From: Romboutsia sp. CE17
GTDB taxonomy: Bacteria > Bacillota > Clostridia > Peptostreptococcales > Peptostreptococcaceae
Direction of reading: 5' to 3'
DNA: 64,000 nt
Assembly: GCF_012317385.1 (NCBI RefSeq)
Contig: NZ_CP051144.1
Span: 2,852,001-2,916,000 of the forward strand
The notes under the pieces were generated by a model that was given only the letters and a program-made list of their open reading frames with translations, searched no databases and was not told where the DNA came from. The position numbers and the translations under genes are program-made. Below are positions 30,088-38,658 of the stretch, one piece after another (within the stretch, counting starts at the first letter, position 1; every line of letters begins with the position of its first letter).

Positions 30088-30762
30088 ATGAAAGGCAAAT
30101 TAATAATTATAGAGAGTGGATCTGATGCTAGTGGTAAAGCAACTCAAACTAAAAAACTAGTGGATAGATTATCAAGTGAGTACAGCAATATTAGAAAAGT
30201 AGAATATCCTAATTATGATGGAGAATCATCAGCATTAGTAAAAATGTATTTAAGAGGTGATTTTGGTAAAAATCCTTCGGATGTAGATCCATATGTAGCA
30301 TCTACTTTTTATGCAGCTGATAGATATGCATCATTTAAAACTGAATGGGAAGAGTTCTATAACAATGGTGGGATAGTTATAGCTGATAGATATACAACTT
30401 CTAATATGGTCCATCAAGCCTCTAAAATGGATGAGTTAAATAGAGATAAGTATTTGGACTGGTTAGTAGATTTTGAGTTTAATATGTATAAGATACCAGA
30501 GCCAGATTGTGTAATATTTTTAGACATGCCAATAGAATTTAGCCAAAAATTAATGGCTAATAGAAAAAATAAAATAACTGGTGAAGATGAAAAAGATATA
30601 CATGAACGTGATATTGATTACTTAACAAAGTCATATAAAAATTCATTATATATAGCAGATAAATACAATTGGAAAAAGATAGACTGTGTTAGAGATGGAC
30701 AACTAAGAACTATAGATGATATCCATGAAGAAATTTATAAGATAGTAAAACAAAGTATATAG
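30088..30762 (+). CDS. tmk: Thymidylate kinase (divergent P-loop)
   Basis: 224 residues from ATG 30088, with GGAGG at 30074; an ATG at 30061 overlaps the previous stop and is less likely. The P-loop reads SGSDASGKATQ rather than the usual GxDGxGKST. The DRY motif (ADRYTTSN) and a lid-like segment ANRKNKITGEDEKDIHERD are present. The neighbours (yaaO-like upstream, holB and ricT downstream) support the Tmk assignment. It phosphorylates dTMP to dTDP, functionally close to ribonucleotide reductase. The altered P-loop and HQ in place of YQ after DRY place it in a divergent clostridial-type group. Confidence 0.87.
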   Translation: MKGKLIIIESGSDASGKATQTKKLVDRLSSEYSNIRKVEYPNYDGESSALVKMYLRGDFGKNPSDVDPYVASTFYAADRYASFKTEWEEFYNNGGIVIADRYTTSNMVHQASKMDELNRDKYLDWLVDFEFNMYKIPEPDCVIFLDMPIEFSQKLMANRKNKITGEDEKDIHERDIDYLTKSYKNSLYIADKYNWKKIDCVRDGQLRTIDDIHEEIYKIVKQSI

Positions 30763-30780
30763 TCCAATGGAGATATAAAT

Positions 30781-31716
30781 ATGTATTTTAATAATATTAT
30801 AGGTCAAGAGTTTGCCAAGAAGTATATTGGAAACTCTATTAAAAATGACAAAGTTAATCATGCATATATGTTTGAGGGAATTGATGGTATAGGAAAGAAT
30901 TTATTTGCAAAAGAATTTGGTAAAATATTAATTGAAGTCGAAAATGCAGAAAATAGTCCTGATTATATAAAAATAGAGCCTACAGGTAGTAGTATAAAAA
31001 TAGCTCAAATTAGAGAATTGCAATCAGATATAATAATTAAACCACATAGTAAATATAAAATATATGTAATCAATCATGCAGAAAAAATGACGGTTGAGTC
31101 TCAGAATGCTTTATTAAAAACCTTAGAGGAGCCACCAGATTATGCTATAATAATTTTGATTACAAATAATAAAGAGTCTTTATTACCAACAATAAAATCA
31201 AGATGTGAAATAATAAAGTTTTTGCCTATATCTATTATAGATTTAAAAAGATACTTAATGGGTAGAGGTATAGAAGAGAAAAGAGCTACACTATTAGCTA
31301 ATTTCTCTAGAGGAAGTATCGAAAAAGCTTTAGAATTATCCGAATCTAACGATTTTTCTATAATGAGGGATGATATACAAAAATATATACAATACATATT
31401 AGATAAAAATATGGTTGAAATTTTAAATATATCATCTGATATGGAAAAATATAAGGATAAAATTATTGTAATTTTAGATATGATGATTAACTATTTTAGA
31501 GATATGATGCTTAGTAAAGGTAAAGTTGATAAAGATATGATTATAAACGGGGATAGAATTACCTTCATACAAAATATGAGTAGTAAAATTACTTATTCTC
31601 AAGTATCTAAGATTATTGATATAATAGAAGAAACTAAAAGAAAGATGAGAAGCAATTGTAACTTTAGTGTAAGTATACAGGTTATGGCTTTGAACATATA
31701 TGAGGTGATAAAATGA
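30781..31716 (+). CDS. holB: DNA polymerase III delta-prime subunit
   Basis: 311 residues. An AAA+ fold with a degenerate Walker A, EGIDGIGKNLFAKEF, the sensor segment NALLKTLEEPPDYAIIIL, and the SRC motif (LPTIKSRCE) typical of clamp-loader subunits. The cysteine zinc module usually found after the first strand of delta-prime is missing: there is no cysteine in the first 80 residues and the region is short. It is a structural part of the clamp loader. ricT overlaps its stop (ATGA), indicating coupling, as in the B. subtilis holB-yaaT pair. Confidence 0.9.
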   Translation: MYFNNIIGQEFAKKYIGNSIKNDKVNHAYMFEGIDGIGKNLFAKEFGKILIEVENAENSPDYIKIEPTGSSIKIAQIRELQSDIIIKPHSKYKIYVINHAEKMTVESQNALLKTLEEPPDYAIIILITNNKESLLPTIKSRCEIIKFLPISIIDLKRYLMGRGIEEKRATLLANFSRGSIEKALELSESNDFSIMRDDIQKYIQYILDKNMVEILNISSDMEKYKDKIIVILDMMINYFRDMMLSKGKVDKDMIINGDRITFIQNMSSKITYSQVSKIIDIIEETKRKMRSNCNFSVSIQVMALNIYEVIK

Positions 31717-32600
31717 TAAAAATAGTGGGTGTTAGGTTCAAAAACGCAGGTAAAATATACTACTTTGACCCTGTAGATTTTGAAATAGAGCAAAATACAG
31801 ATGTAGTTGTTGAAACTGCAAGAGGTTTAGAATACGGTACAGTTATTGTTGGACCAAAAGAAATAGATGAAAATAAACTAGTATCACCATTAAAACCTAT
31901 AATAAGAATAGCTACTCCTGAAGATACTAAGATATATCAGGAAAATAAAGAAAAGGCTAAAGAAACATTTGAATTATGCCAACAAAAAATAAAAGAGCAT
32001 GAACTTACTATGTTTTTAATAGATTGTGAGTATACTTTTGATAGAAATAAATTAATATTCTATTTTACAGCAGAAGGAAGAATAGACTTTAGAGAACTTG
32101 TAAAAGACTTAGCAGCTATTTTTAAAACAAGAATAGAGCTAAGACAAATTGGGGTTAGAGATGAAGCAAAATCAATAGGTGGTCTAGGACCATGTGGAAG
32201 AAGCTTATGCTGTTCTTCATGGCTAGGAGATTTCCAACCAGTTTCTATAAAAATGGCTAAAGACCAAAGTTTATCATTAAATCCAACTAAAATATCAGGA
32301 ATTTGTGGTAGATTGTTCTGTTGCTTAAAGTATGAGCATGATGTTTATGTTGAGGCAATAGAAAAAATGCCTTCAGTTGGAGACTTAGTTAAAGTGGGTT
32401 CAAATAAAGGTAAGGTAATAGAAGTGAATCCTTTATTAGAACAAGCTAAGATTGAGTTTAATGATAAAACTATAAAAACTTGTATGAGAGAAGAAATAAA
32501 GGTATTACAAGAAGCTAAGAAGTGTGGAGGTTGTTGTAAAAATAAAGATGATCAAATTGATGCAGCAACACTTAGAGAGTTAAAGAAACTAGAGGACTAA
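31713..32600 (+). CDS. ricT: PSP1-domain protein RicT (YaaT)
   Basis: 295 residues. The PSP1 core includes ARGLEYGTVIVGPKEI and IRELRQIGVRDEAK-like IELRQIGVRDEAKSIGGLG. The cysteine-rich block GPCGRSLCCSSW and GICGRLFCCLKYE, plus a C-terminal KKCGGCCKN, are the positions that ligate iron-sulfur clusters in the B. subtilis RicA-RicF-RicT complex. That complex stimulates mRNA maturation by RNase Y and affects sporulation and competence. Start overlaps the holB stop. A small hairpin follows the gene. Confidence 0.92.
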   Translation: MIKIVGVRFKNAGKIYYFDPVDFEIEQNTDVVVETARGLEYGTVIVGPKEIDENKLVSPLKPIIRIATPEDTKIYQENKEKAKETFELCQQKIKEHELTMFLIDCEYTFDRNKLIFYFTAEGRIDFRELVKDLAAIFKTRIELRQIGVRDEAKSIGGLGPCGRSLCCSSWLGDFQPVSIKMAKDQSLSLNPTKISGICGRLFCCLKYEHDVYVEAIEKMPSVGDLVKVGSNKGKVIEVNPLLEQAKIEFNDKTIKTCMREEIKVLQEAKKCGGCCKNKDDQIDAATLRELKKLED

Positions 32601-32625
32601 AATAAACTTATTAATATAAAAACTA

Positions 32626-32650
32626 GGGGTAGGAATTTCCTACCCTTTAA
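32626..32650 (+). terminator. Hairpin between ricT and the methyltransferase gene
   Basis: GGGTAGG (32627-32633) and CCTACCC (32639-32645) enclose a five-base loop, with only a short T stretch after it. It may be a weak terminator or a processing site inside the operon. Confidence 0.45.
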
Positions 32651-32666
32651 AAATAAGGAGATATAT

Positions 32667-33416
32667 ATGGACATAAAATTAAAAGACACAGAGAGAATAG
32701 ATGATTTACAGTTAAAAGGATTAAAGTTGATACAAGATACTAATGGGTTCTGTTTTGGAATAGATGCAGTACTTTTAGCAAACTTTGCTAAAGTAAAGAA
32801 AGATGCAAATGTAGCTGATTTAGGAACCGGAACTGGTATAATACCAATACTTATTGCAGGAAAAAGTAAGGCAAAGAAAATAGTAGGAGTAGAAATACAA
32901 GAAGAAGTATATGAAATGGCAACTCGCTCTGTGAAATTAAATAATTTAGAGGATAGAGTAGAGATTATAAATGCCGATATAAAAACGATAGATAAAGAGT
33001 TAGAAGTACATGGATACCATGTAGTTACTTCAAATCCTCCTTATATGCATATGGACGGAATAAAAAATCCTAATGATAAAAAAGCTATTTCAAGACATGA
33101 GGTAAAATGTAATTTAGAAGATGTAATAAGATCAGCTTCAAGGTTAGTAATGCCTAGAGGTAAATTCTATATGATACATAGACCTACGAGATTAGTAGAT
33201 ATAATAGAGCTTGGAAGAAAATACAGATTAGAGCCAAAGGTAGTACAATTTGTTCATCCAAGAGCAAATAAAGCACCTAATTTACTTTTAGTAGAGTTTA
33301 TAAAAGATGGAAAACCAGAATTAAAAATATTAGATCCATTATATGTTTATGGAGAAGATGGAAAATATACACAAGAAATAAATGATATATATGCAAATGA
33401 AGATATAGGAGAGTAA
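32667..33416 (+). CDS. tRNA1(Val) A37 N6-methyltransferase-like protein (YabB/TrmN6)
   Basis: 249 residues. A Rossmann SAM-binding motif VADLGTGTGIIPILIA, an acidic ribose-binding position in KIVGVEIQEE, and the N6-adenine catalytic motif NPPY (VVTSNPPYMHM). Location next to rsmI matches yabB in B. subtilis. The family includes E. coli TrmN6, which methylates A37 of tRNA-Val; the exact substrate in Firmicutes is inferred. Five bases separate it from rsmI. Confidence 0.87.
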   Translation: MDIKLKDTERIDDLQLKGLKLIQDTNGFCFGIDAVLLANFAKVKKDANVADLGTGTGIIPILIAGKSKAKKIVGVEIQEEVYEMATRSVKLNNLEDRVEIINADIKTIDKELEVHGYHVVTSNPPYMHMDGIKNPNDKKAISRHEVKCNLEDVIRSASRLVMPRGKFYMIHRPTRLVDIIELGRKYRLEPKVVQFVHPRANKAPNLLLVEFIKDGKPELKILDPLYVYGEDGKYTQEINDIYANEDIGE

Positions 33417-33421
33417 AATAT

Positions 33422-34255
33422 ATGAGAGGTAAATTATATATATGTCCAACACCCATAGGAAATTTAGAAGATATAACTTATAGGACATTAAGAATATTAA
33501 ATGAAGTTGACTTAATTGCAGCAGAGGATACTAGACATAGTATAAAGCTTTTAAATCATTTTGAAATTTCAAAGCCGTTAACAAGTTACCATGAACATAA
33601 TAAAGATTCAAAAGGTGGGTATTTAATCAACAAATTACTTGATGGAGAGAATATAGCATTAATAAGTGATGCAGGAATGCCAGGAATTTCTGACCCTGGA
33701 GAAGATATAATAAGAGAAGCTATAGACAATAATATAGAAGTAGAAGTTTTACCAGGTGCAACAGCATTTGTAACAGCTTTAGTAGGTTCTGGTTTAAATA
33801 CTAAAAAATTTGCTTTTGAAGGCTTTTTAGATAGGGATAAGAAAAATAGAAGAGAACAACTAGAAAGTATAAAAGAAGAGAGTAGAACAATGATATTCTA
33901 TGAATCTCCACATAGATTAAAAGATACTTTAAAAGATATGAGTAAGGTATTAGGTAATAGAAAAATATCTATAAATAGAGAACTTACAAAAAAATATCAA
34001 GAGGTAATAAGAGAAGATATAGATAAAGCAATAGAAATTTTTAATGAGAAAGAAATTAAAGGAGAATTTGTTTTAATTGTAGATGGCTTTAAAGGAGAAA
34101 AAACTCAAAAAAGTAACTATGACAATCTTACAGAAAGAGAGTTTGTAATTGAGCTAATAAATAATGGAATGGATAAGAAAGATGCTATTAAAACAGTTTG
34201 TAAAGAAAGAAAACTAAAAAAAGATGTAGTATATAAGCAAGTGTTAGATTTATAA
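33422..34255 (+). CDS. rsmI: 16S rRNA C1402 2'-O-methyltransferase RsmI
   Basis: 277 residues, a tetrapyrrole-methylase-fold (SPOUT-unrelated) methyltransferase. Signature segments: LYICPTPIGNLEDITYR, AAEDTRHS, SDAGMPGISDPG, VEVLPGATAFVTALVGSG, and FYESPHRL. It 2'-O-methylates C1402 in the decoding centre of 16S rRNA. It probably shares an operon with the upstream methyltransferase. Confidence 0.95.
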   Translation: MRGKLYICPTPIGNLEDITYRTLRILNEVDLIAAEDTRHSIKLLNHFEISKPLTSYHEHNKDSKGGYLINKLLDGENIALISDAGMPGISDPGEDIIREAIDNNIEVEVLPGATAFVTALVGSGLNTKKFAFEGFLDRDKKNRREQLESIKEESRTMIFYESPHRLKDTLKDMSKVLGNRKISINRELTKKYQEVIREDIDKAIEIFNEKEIKGEFVLIVDGFKGEKTQKSNYDNLTEREFVIELINNGMDKKDAIKTVCKERKLKKDVVYKQVLDL

Positions 34256-34281
34256 ACATAAACATTTGGGGTGATATATAT

Positions 34282-34983
34282 ATGAATTTAGAAAGAAGTA
34301 TAATAAAAAGTTTAAAACTTGAAAGTACTAGCCAAGAGTTAAAAAAATTAGATAAAGATAAAGATTTAGAAAAAATAATACCTAAAATAAATGAAATGAA
34401 AGAAGTTGGAGAGTGCAAATATCATGTAGTAAACTGTTTTGATCACTCTATTAATGCATTGAAAGAATTTGAGGATACTATAAATGATGAAAATTTCTTT
34501 CCAGCTCATTTAAAAGATTTAATTTGGGATTATTTAAATACAGAGTTAGAAGAGAGTATAAGCAGACTTGAAATACTGAAGTTAGGGATATTTATACATG
34601 ATATTGGAAAGCCTGATGCAAAAACTGTAGATGAATCAGGAAGAGTTCATTTTAAAGGTCATGAAAAAATTGGTGGAGATATAGCTATAAAATTAGGTAA
34701 TAAATTAAAATTAAGCGAAAAGTCAATAGATACTTTATTTAATTATGTAAGATACCATATGTATTTGCTAATATTTTATAAAGACAATAACTTAACTCAA
34801 GAAAAACTATTTGATATGTTTAATAAAATAGGAGATGATACAATTGGTATTATACTTCTAGGATATGCAGATATAGTTGCTACTAGAAAGTTACTGAATC
34901 CTGATGAACAAGTAGGAACAATAAAAACATATATGGAGTTTATATTAACTAATTATGAATATAGATATAAACGTTTAAAGTAA
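34282..34983 (+). CDS. HD-domain phosphohydrolase of unknown substrate
   Basis: 233 residues. The HD metal-binding pattern is visible: H in VVNCFDHSINAL, HD in GIFIHDIGKPDAKT, H in GHEKIGGDIA and YHMYL, and D in LGYADIVATR. The layout resembles the HD domain attached to CCA-adding enzymes, but no nucleotidyltransferase domain is present. A nucleotide or RNA phosphate-ester substrate is possible; none can be named. It is 26 bases after rsmI, probably the last gene of the operon, and ends just before a bidirectional hairpin. Confidence 0.8.
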   Translation: MNLERSIIKSLKLESTSQELKKLDKDKDLEKIIPKINEMKEVGECKYHVVNCFDHSINALKEFEDTINDENFFPAHLKDLIWDYLNTELEESISRLEILKLGIFIHDIGKPDAKTVDESGRVHFKGHEKIGGDIAIKLGNKLKLSEKSIDTLFNYVRYHMYLLIFYKDNNLTQEKLFDMFNKIGDDTIGIILLGYADIVATRKLLNPDEQVGTIKTYMEFILTNYEYRYKRLK

Positions 34984-35003
34984 TATTTTAAATTAAAAAG
35001 CAC

Positions 35004-35047
35004 TGTCTCAAAATACAAATTTTATTTGAAAATTGTATTTTGAGACA
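35004..35047. terminator. Bidirectional terminator between HD gene and lrp-like gene
   Basis: TGTCTCAAAATACAA (from 35004) is perfectly repeated in inverse orientation up to 35047, with further A/T pairing inside. It lies between convergent genes ending at 34983 and 35055. Flanking AAAAAG and CTTTT support termination on both strands. Confidence 0.82.
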
Positions 35048-35054
35048 AGTCCTT

Positions 35055-35486
35055 TTATAGTATAGATTTAGACTGTATCGGAGTAGATAATATTACCGAA
35101 GTCTTAGTAGAACCTATTGTTTTTATTGTGTCAATTACATGCTCTAATTCATACATATCTTTTACTATTACTTTTAGAAGTGAACAGTCATCTCCAGTTA
35201 TATGATGGCATTCAACTATTCTATCATCTTTTCTAGCAACTTCTAAAAATTGATCATAAGCACTTCCACTTGGAAGAGATATATGTATAAAGGCTTTTAT
35301 AACTCTACCTAAAGCATCTGGATTAACTATAGCTTTATATCCTTCTATAACACCTGCTTCTTCTAATCTTTTAACTCTTTCAGAAACAGCAGGAGATGTT
35401 AATCCAACTATTTTTCCTAGATCTTTCATTGAAATTCTACCGTCATTTTGAAGTATTTCTATAATTCTGTAATCAGTAATATCCAT
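35055..35486 (-). CDS. Lrp/AsnC family transcriptional regulator
   Basis: 143 residues from ATG 35486 (MDITDYRIIEILQNDGRISM). The frame is open further upstream into pncB, but AAGGGGA at good spacing supports this start. A winged helix-turn-helix (about 1-60, KDLGKIVGLTSPAVSERVKR) is followed by a RAM ligand-binding domain (about 65-140). It is 22 bases downstream of pncB on the same strand, so the two are probably cotranscribed. The effector is unknown; an amino acid is typical for the family. The adjacency to NAD salvage may or may not be functional. Confidence 0.9.
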   Translation of the reverse strand: MDITDYRIIEILQNDGRISMKDLGKIVGLTSPAVSERVKRLEEAGVIEGYKAIVNPDALGRVIKAFIHISLPSGSAYDQFLEVARKDDRIVECHHITGDDCSLLKVIVKDMYELEHVIDTIKTIGSTKTSVILSTPIQSKSIL

Positions 35487-35508
35487 ATATAATCCCCTTC
35501 TGTTTGTT

Positions 35509-36945
35509 TTATTGTATTTGAAGAACTTTTTCACCTAATAAACTAGTTTTTAGATTCCAAAGTTCTTTAGATAAGTCAACCTTATAAGTTTTTGGGCAAT
35601 TAAGTCTTTTATAACTATCCCATAAAGTATTTAACTCTTCTTGAACATGCTTTTGTATTTCTTGTATTGATTTAGGTTCAAATTTACATTCACCATTTAT
35701 GTACAGTGGCTTAAGAAGGTCTTTTATAGTATAGTCCTCGAATGTAGTCTCTTTCCATGTATATGTTGGGTGGAATACTGTTAGAGGTTTAGTAGTATCA
35801 ATATCTTCATCATGAAGCATAATTAAATCAGCTTCAGCCTTATGTTCGTTATTATATATTCTAACAACTTTTTTATATCCTGGATTATTGATTTTCTCTG
35901 CATCTTCAGAAACTTTAATTTTTGGAATAATCTCACCGTCTTCAAATGAAGCAGCTAATTTGTAAACACCACCAAGAGAAGGTGAATCAGCCGATGTGAT
36001 TAATTTAGTTCCGACTCCCCAAGAATTAATAGCACACTTTCCAGATTTTAAAGAAGATATAGTATGCTCATCTAAATCGTTTGAAGCTGTAATAGATAAA
36101 TCTGTAAATCCAGCTTCATCTAGCATTCTTTTTGCCTCTACAGATAGATATTCTAAATCACCTGAATCAATACGTATCCCTAATGGTTTGTATCCTTTTT
36201 CACGTAAATTCTCAAAAACTTTTATGGCATTAGGAACACCACTATTTAATACATCATATGTATCAACTAATAGTAAGCATTTATCAGGATATACATCGGC
36301 ATAAGCCTGGAATGCTTCTAACTCTGAATCAAATTTTTGAACCCAACTATGAGCTTGAGTTCCTACAACAGGAATATCAAACATTTTGCCGGCTAGAACG
36401 TTTGCTGTAGCATTACATCCCCCTATTACTGCAGCTCTTGCACCATAGATACCTGCATCAGGTCCTTGTGCACGACGAAGTCCAAATTCTAAAACAGAAT
36501 CTCCTTGTGCTGCATAACAAACCCTAGATGCTTTTGTAGCTATAAGTGATTGGAAATTAACTATAGTAAGTAAAGCTGTTTCAATCAGTTGAGCTTGATA
36601 TAGAGGTGCTTTTACTGTGATGATTGGTTCATTTGGAAACATTATAGTTCCTTCTTCAACAGAATAAATGTCACCTGTAAATTTAAAATTCCTTAAAAAA
36701 TCTAAGAATTTATCAGAAAATAAGTTTAAACTTTTTAAGTACTTTAAATCTTCCTCTGAAAAATGAAGGTTGTTTATATATTCAACTAGCTGCTCAATTC
36801 CACATACTATTGTATATCCACTCTTGCATGCATTTTTCCTAAAGAACATATCAAACACAACTACGTTTTCATGTATATTTTTTTCAAAATATCCATTCAG
36901 CATAGTAAGTTGATATAAATCTGTAAGAAGTGTTAAATTTCTCAT
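35509..36945 (-). CDS. pncB: Nicotinate phosphoribosyltransferase
   Basis: 478 residues. N-terminal LLTDLYQLTMLNGYF is the family hallmark. Others are EFGLRRAQGPDAGI with the phosphate-binding arginines, GTQAHSWVQ, IRIDSGDLEYLS, and SWGVGTKLITS. The C-terminal LNCPKTYKVDLSKELW matches the longer Gram-positive form. It makes nicotinate mononucleotide from nicotinate and PRPP in NAD salvage. It is divergent from spmA with a 134-base gap. A TATAAT-like -10 on the minus strand (36979-36974) is possible, but its -35 is weak. Confidence 0.95.
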   Translation of the reverse strand: MRNLTLLTDLYQLTMLNGYFEKNIHENVVVFDMFFRKNACKSGYTIVCGIEQLVEYINNLHFSEEDLKYLKSLNLFSDKFLDFLRNFKFTGDIYSVEEGTIMFPNEPIITVKAPLYQAQLIETALLTIVNFQSLIATKASRVCYAAQGDSVLEFGLRRAQGPDAGIYGARAAVIGGCNATANVLAGKMFDIPVVGTQAHSWVQKFDSELEAFQAYADVYPDKCLLLVDTYDVLNSGVPNAIKVFENLREKGYKPLGIRIDSGDLEYLSVEAKRMLDEAGFTDLSITASNDLDEHTISSLKSGKCAINSWGVGTKLITSADSPSLGGVYKLAASFEDGEIIPKIKVSEDAEKINNPGYKKVVRIYNNEHKAEADLIMLHDEDIDTTKPLTVFHPTYTWKETTFEDYTIKDLLKPLYINGECKFEPKSIQEIQKHVQEELNTLWDSYKRLNCPKTYKVDLSKELWNLKTSLLGEKVLQIQ

Positions 36946-37079
36946 TATTTTTCTCCTTATAATAGTACTAAAAATTATAAAAAAACCCTATAACTATACT
37001 AAAACACAATACACTTCAACTTTCAAGTATAAACTAGTCCCCAATCAACATAAAATTATTTAGAGGGGAGGAGATTGGA

Positions 37080-37658
37080 ATGGGAAAAATATGGTTTTAT
37101 ATGATTGTAATCGGAATACTTGGAAGCGTGTGCTTTCAAAATTTAGGTGAGTTAAATACAGTTATTTTAAATGAATCTTCTAAGGCAATAGAGTTTGCAA
37201 TAGGTTTAGCAGGTATAATGGCTTTTTGGATGGGAATAATGAATGTTGCAAAGGACTCAGGTCTTATAGAAAAAATAGGAAATAAATTGAGTCCTATAAT
37301 GAAGAAATTATTTCCTTCAGTTCCCAAAGGACATAAAGCCATGTCTTATATAGTTATGAATATGGCTTTAAATATGCTTGGAGCAGGAAATGGAGCAACA
37401 GCCTTTGGTTTAAAAGCGATGGCTGAATTACAAACACTAAATAAAAATAAAGATACTGCAAGCAACGATATGATTATGTTTCTAGTAATAAATATATCTT
37501 CTGTTCAAATAATACCATTTACAATGTTAAAAATAAGAGCAGATGCAGGATCACAATTTCCTAATGAAATAATAGTTACAACACTATTTGCAACTATAGT
37601 TTCAACCTTTGTAGGAATAGTAACCTGTAAGCTTCTTCAAGGGAGGGATAAGAGATAA
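37080..37658 (+). CDS. spmA: Spore maturation protein A
   Basis: 192 residues with several membrane segments and the nucleoside-recognition (Gate) domain signature GAGNGATAFGLKAM. B. subtilis spmA/spmB mutants make spores with poorly dehydrated cores. It overlaps spmB by one base (TAATG), so translation is coupled. A GGGAGGAG ribosome binding site precedes the ATG. A SigE promoter would be expected during sporulation; I could not identify one with confidence. Confidence 0.93.
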   Translation: MGKIWFYMIVIGILGSVCFQNLGELNTVILNESSKAIEFAIGLAGIMAFWMGIMNVAKDSGLIEKIGNKLSPIMKKLFPSVPKGHKAMSYIVMNMALNMLGAGNGATAFGLKAMAELQTLNKNKDTASNDMIMFLVINISSVQIIPFTMLKIRADAGSQFPNEIIVTTLFATIVSTFVGIVTCKLLQGRDKR

Positions 37659-38182
37659 TGTTAGATATATTTTCTAATATGATTATACCAATTGTAATAC
37701 TTTATATAGTTATCTATGGAAAAAGACAGAAGATAGATATATATGAAAGCTTTGTAAAAGGAGCTATTGATGGTCTAAAAACAGCATGGTCAATACTTCC
37801 ATATATAATAGGAATATTTTTAGCAATAGGTATATTTAAATCTGGAAAAGGAATAGATATTTTAGAATGGATGTTTTCTCCGATAGCAAAACTTATGAGT
37901 ATACCTAAAGAATTAATAGGCTTGATAATAATAAAACCTTTATCAGGGAGTGGGGCATTAGGAATGTATAATGAATTAGTACAAAGGGTAGGAATAGATT
38001 CTTTAGTAGAAAAAATGGGATCGACTATGGTAGGAGCTTCAGAGACTATATTTTATACAATGGCTATATATTATGGAAGTTTAAAAATAAAGAATACAAG
38101 ACATACATTAACTTGTTCTATATTAAGCCATATAGCAGGTGTAATAGCATCAGTATTTATATGTTACTTGGTATTTACATAA
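37658..38182 (+). CDS. spmB: Spore maturation protein B
   Basis: 174 residues, integral membrane. IKPLSGSGALGMYNE is the conserved Gate-domain motif of SpmB. It pairs with SpmA in spore core dehydration. No convincing terminator was seen after its stop; the metG promoter begins 75 bases downstream. Confidence 0.93.
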   Translation: MLDIFSNMIIPIVILYIVIYGKRQKIDIYESFVKGAIDGLKTAWSILPYIIGIFLAIGIFKSGKGIDILEWMFSPIAKLMSIPKELIGLIIIKPLSGSGALGMYNELVQRVGIDSLVEKMGSTMVGASETIFYTMAIYYGSLKIKNTRHTLTCSILSHIAGVIASVFICYLVFT

Positions 38183-38257
38183 ATAATCTAATTATATTTT
38201 AAAGATCAATAATAAAATTTTGTTAAATAGGATATTATTAGGAGTAAAAAAGTATGG

Positions 38258-38286
38258 TTGACAATAATACATTATTTTAATAGAAT
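38258..38286 (+). promoter_or_regulatory. Promoter of the metG T-box transcript
   Basis: TTGACA (38258-38263), a 17-base spacer and TAGAAT (38281-38286) lie about 90 bases before the T-box structure. Confidence 0.75.
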
Positions 38287-38374
38287 AAAAAATGAATGAT
38301 AAATTAAAATTCTTTACATAATAATCACATGTATAAGTATTATTACATAAGTTAATAATACAGTTATCAATATA

Positions 38375-38630
38375 AAAAAGCTATGAAAAGAAGAGTAAAT
38401 AATGATTTTTTCTACAGAGAGCTAGATCAGGTGAAAGCTAGTGTTAAAAGAATTATTGAAGATGGCCTTTGAGCTTTTTATCTGAAGTTTGAGTAAGATA
38501 AAACGTTTGGACACGTTATAGTCCACTAAGATATCTATAACTGAAATCTATTTAAGTTTATAGGTAAATTAGGGTGGTACCGCGTATATAATCTCGCCCC
38601 TATGTAACAATCATAGGAGGCGAGTTTTTT
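38375..38630 (+). promoter_or_regulatory. T-box riboswitch controlling metG
   Basis: The 476-base gap between spmB and metG is a T-box leader. Stem I contains AGAGAGCTAG near 38417, and the likely specifier ATG is at 38462-38464 (GAAGATGGCC), matching methionine. The T-box core AGGGTGGTACCGCG is at 38571-38584. The terminator stem CTCGCC (38593-38598) / GGCGAG (38619-38624) is followed by six Ts. Uncharged tRNA-Met would favour the antiterminator and raise MetG synthesis. Confidence 0.92.
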
Positions 38631-38658
38631 AATATCTAAAAAATAGGAGGAAATAAAT

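Noticed and set aside
35004-35047. Terminal inverted repeat of a transposon or MITE
   Set aside because: There is no second copy in the window, no target duplication, and the position between convergent genes is explained by a bidirectional terminator.
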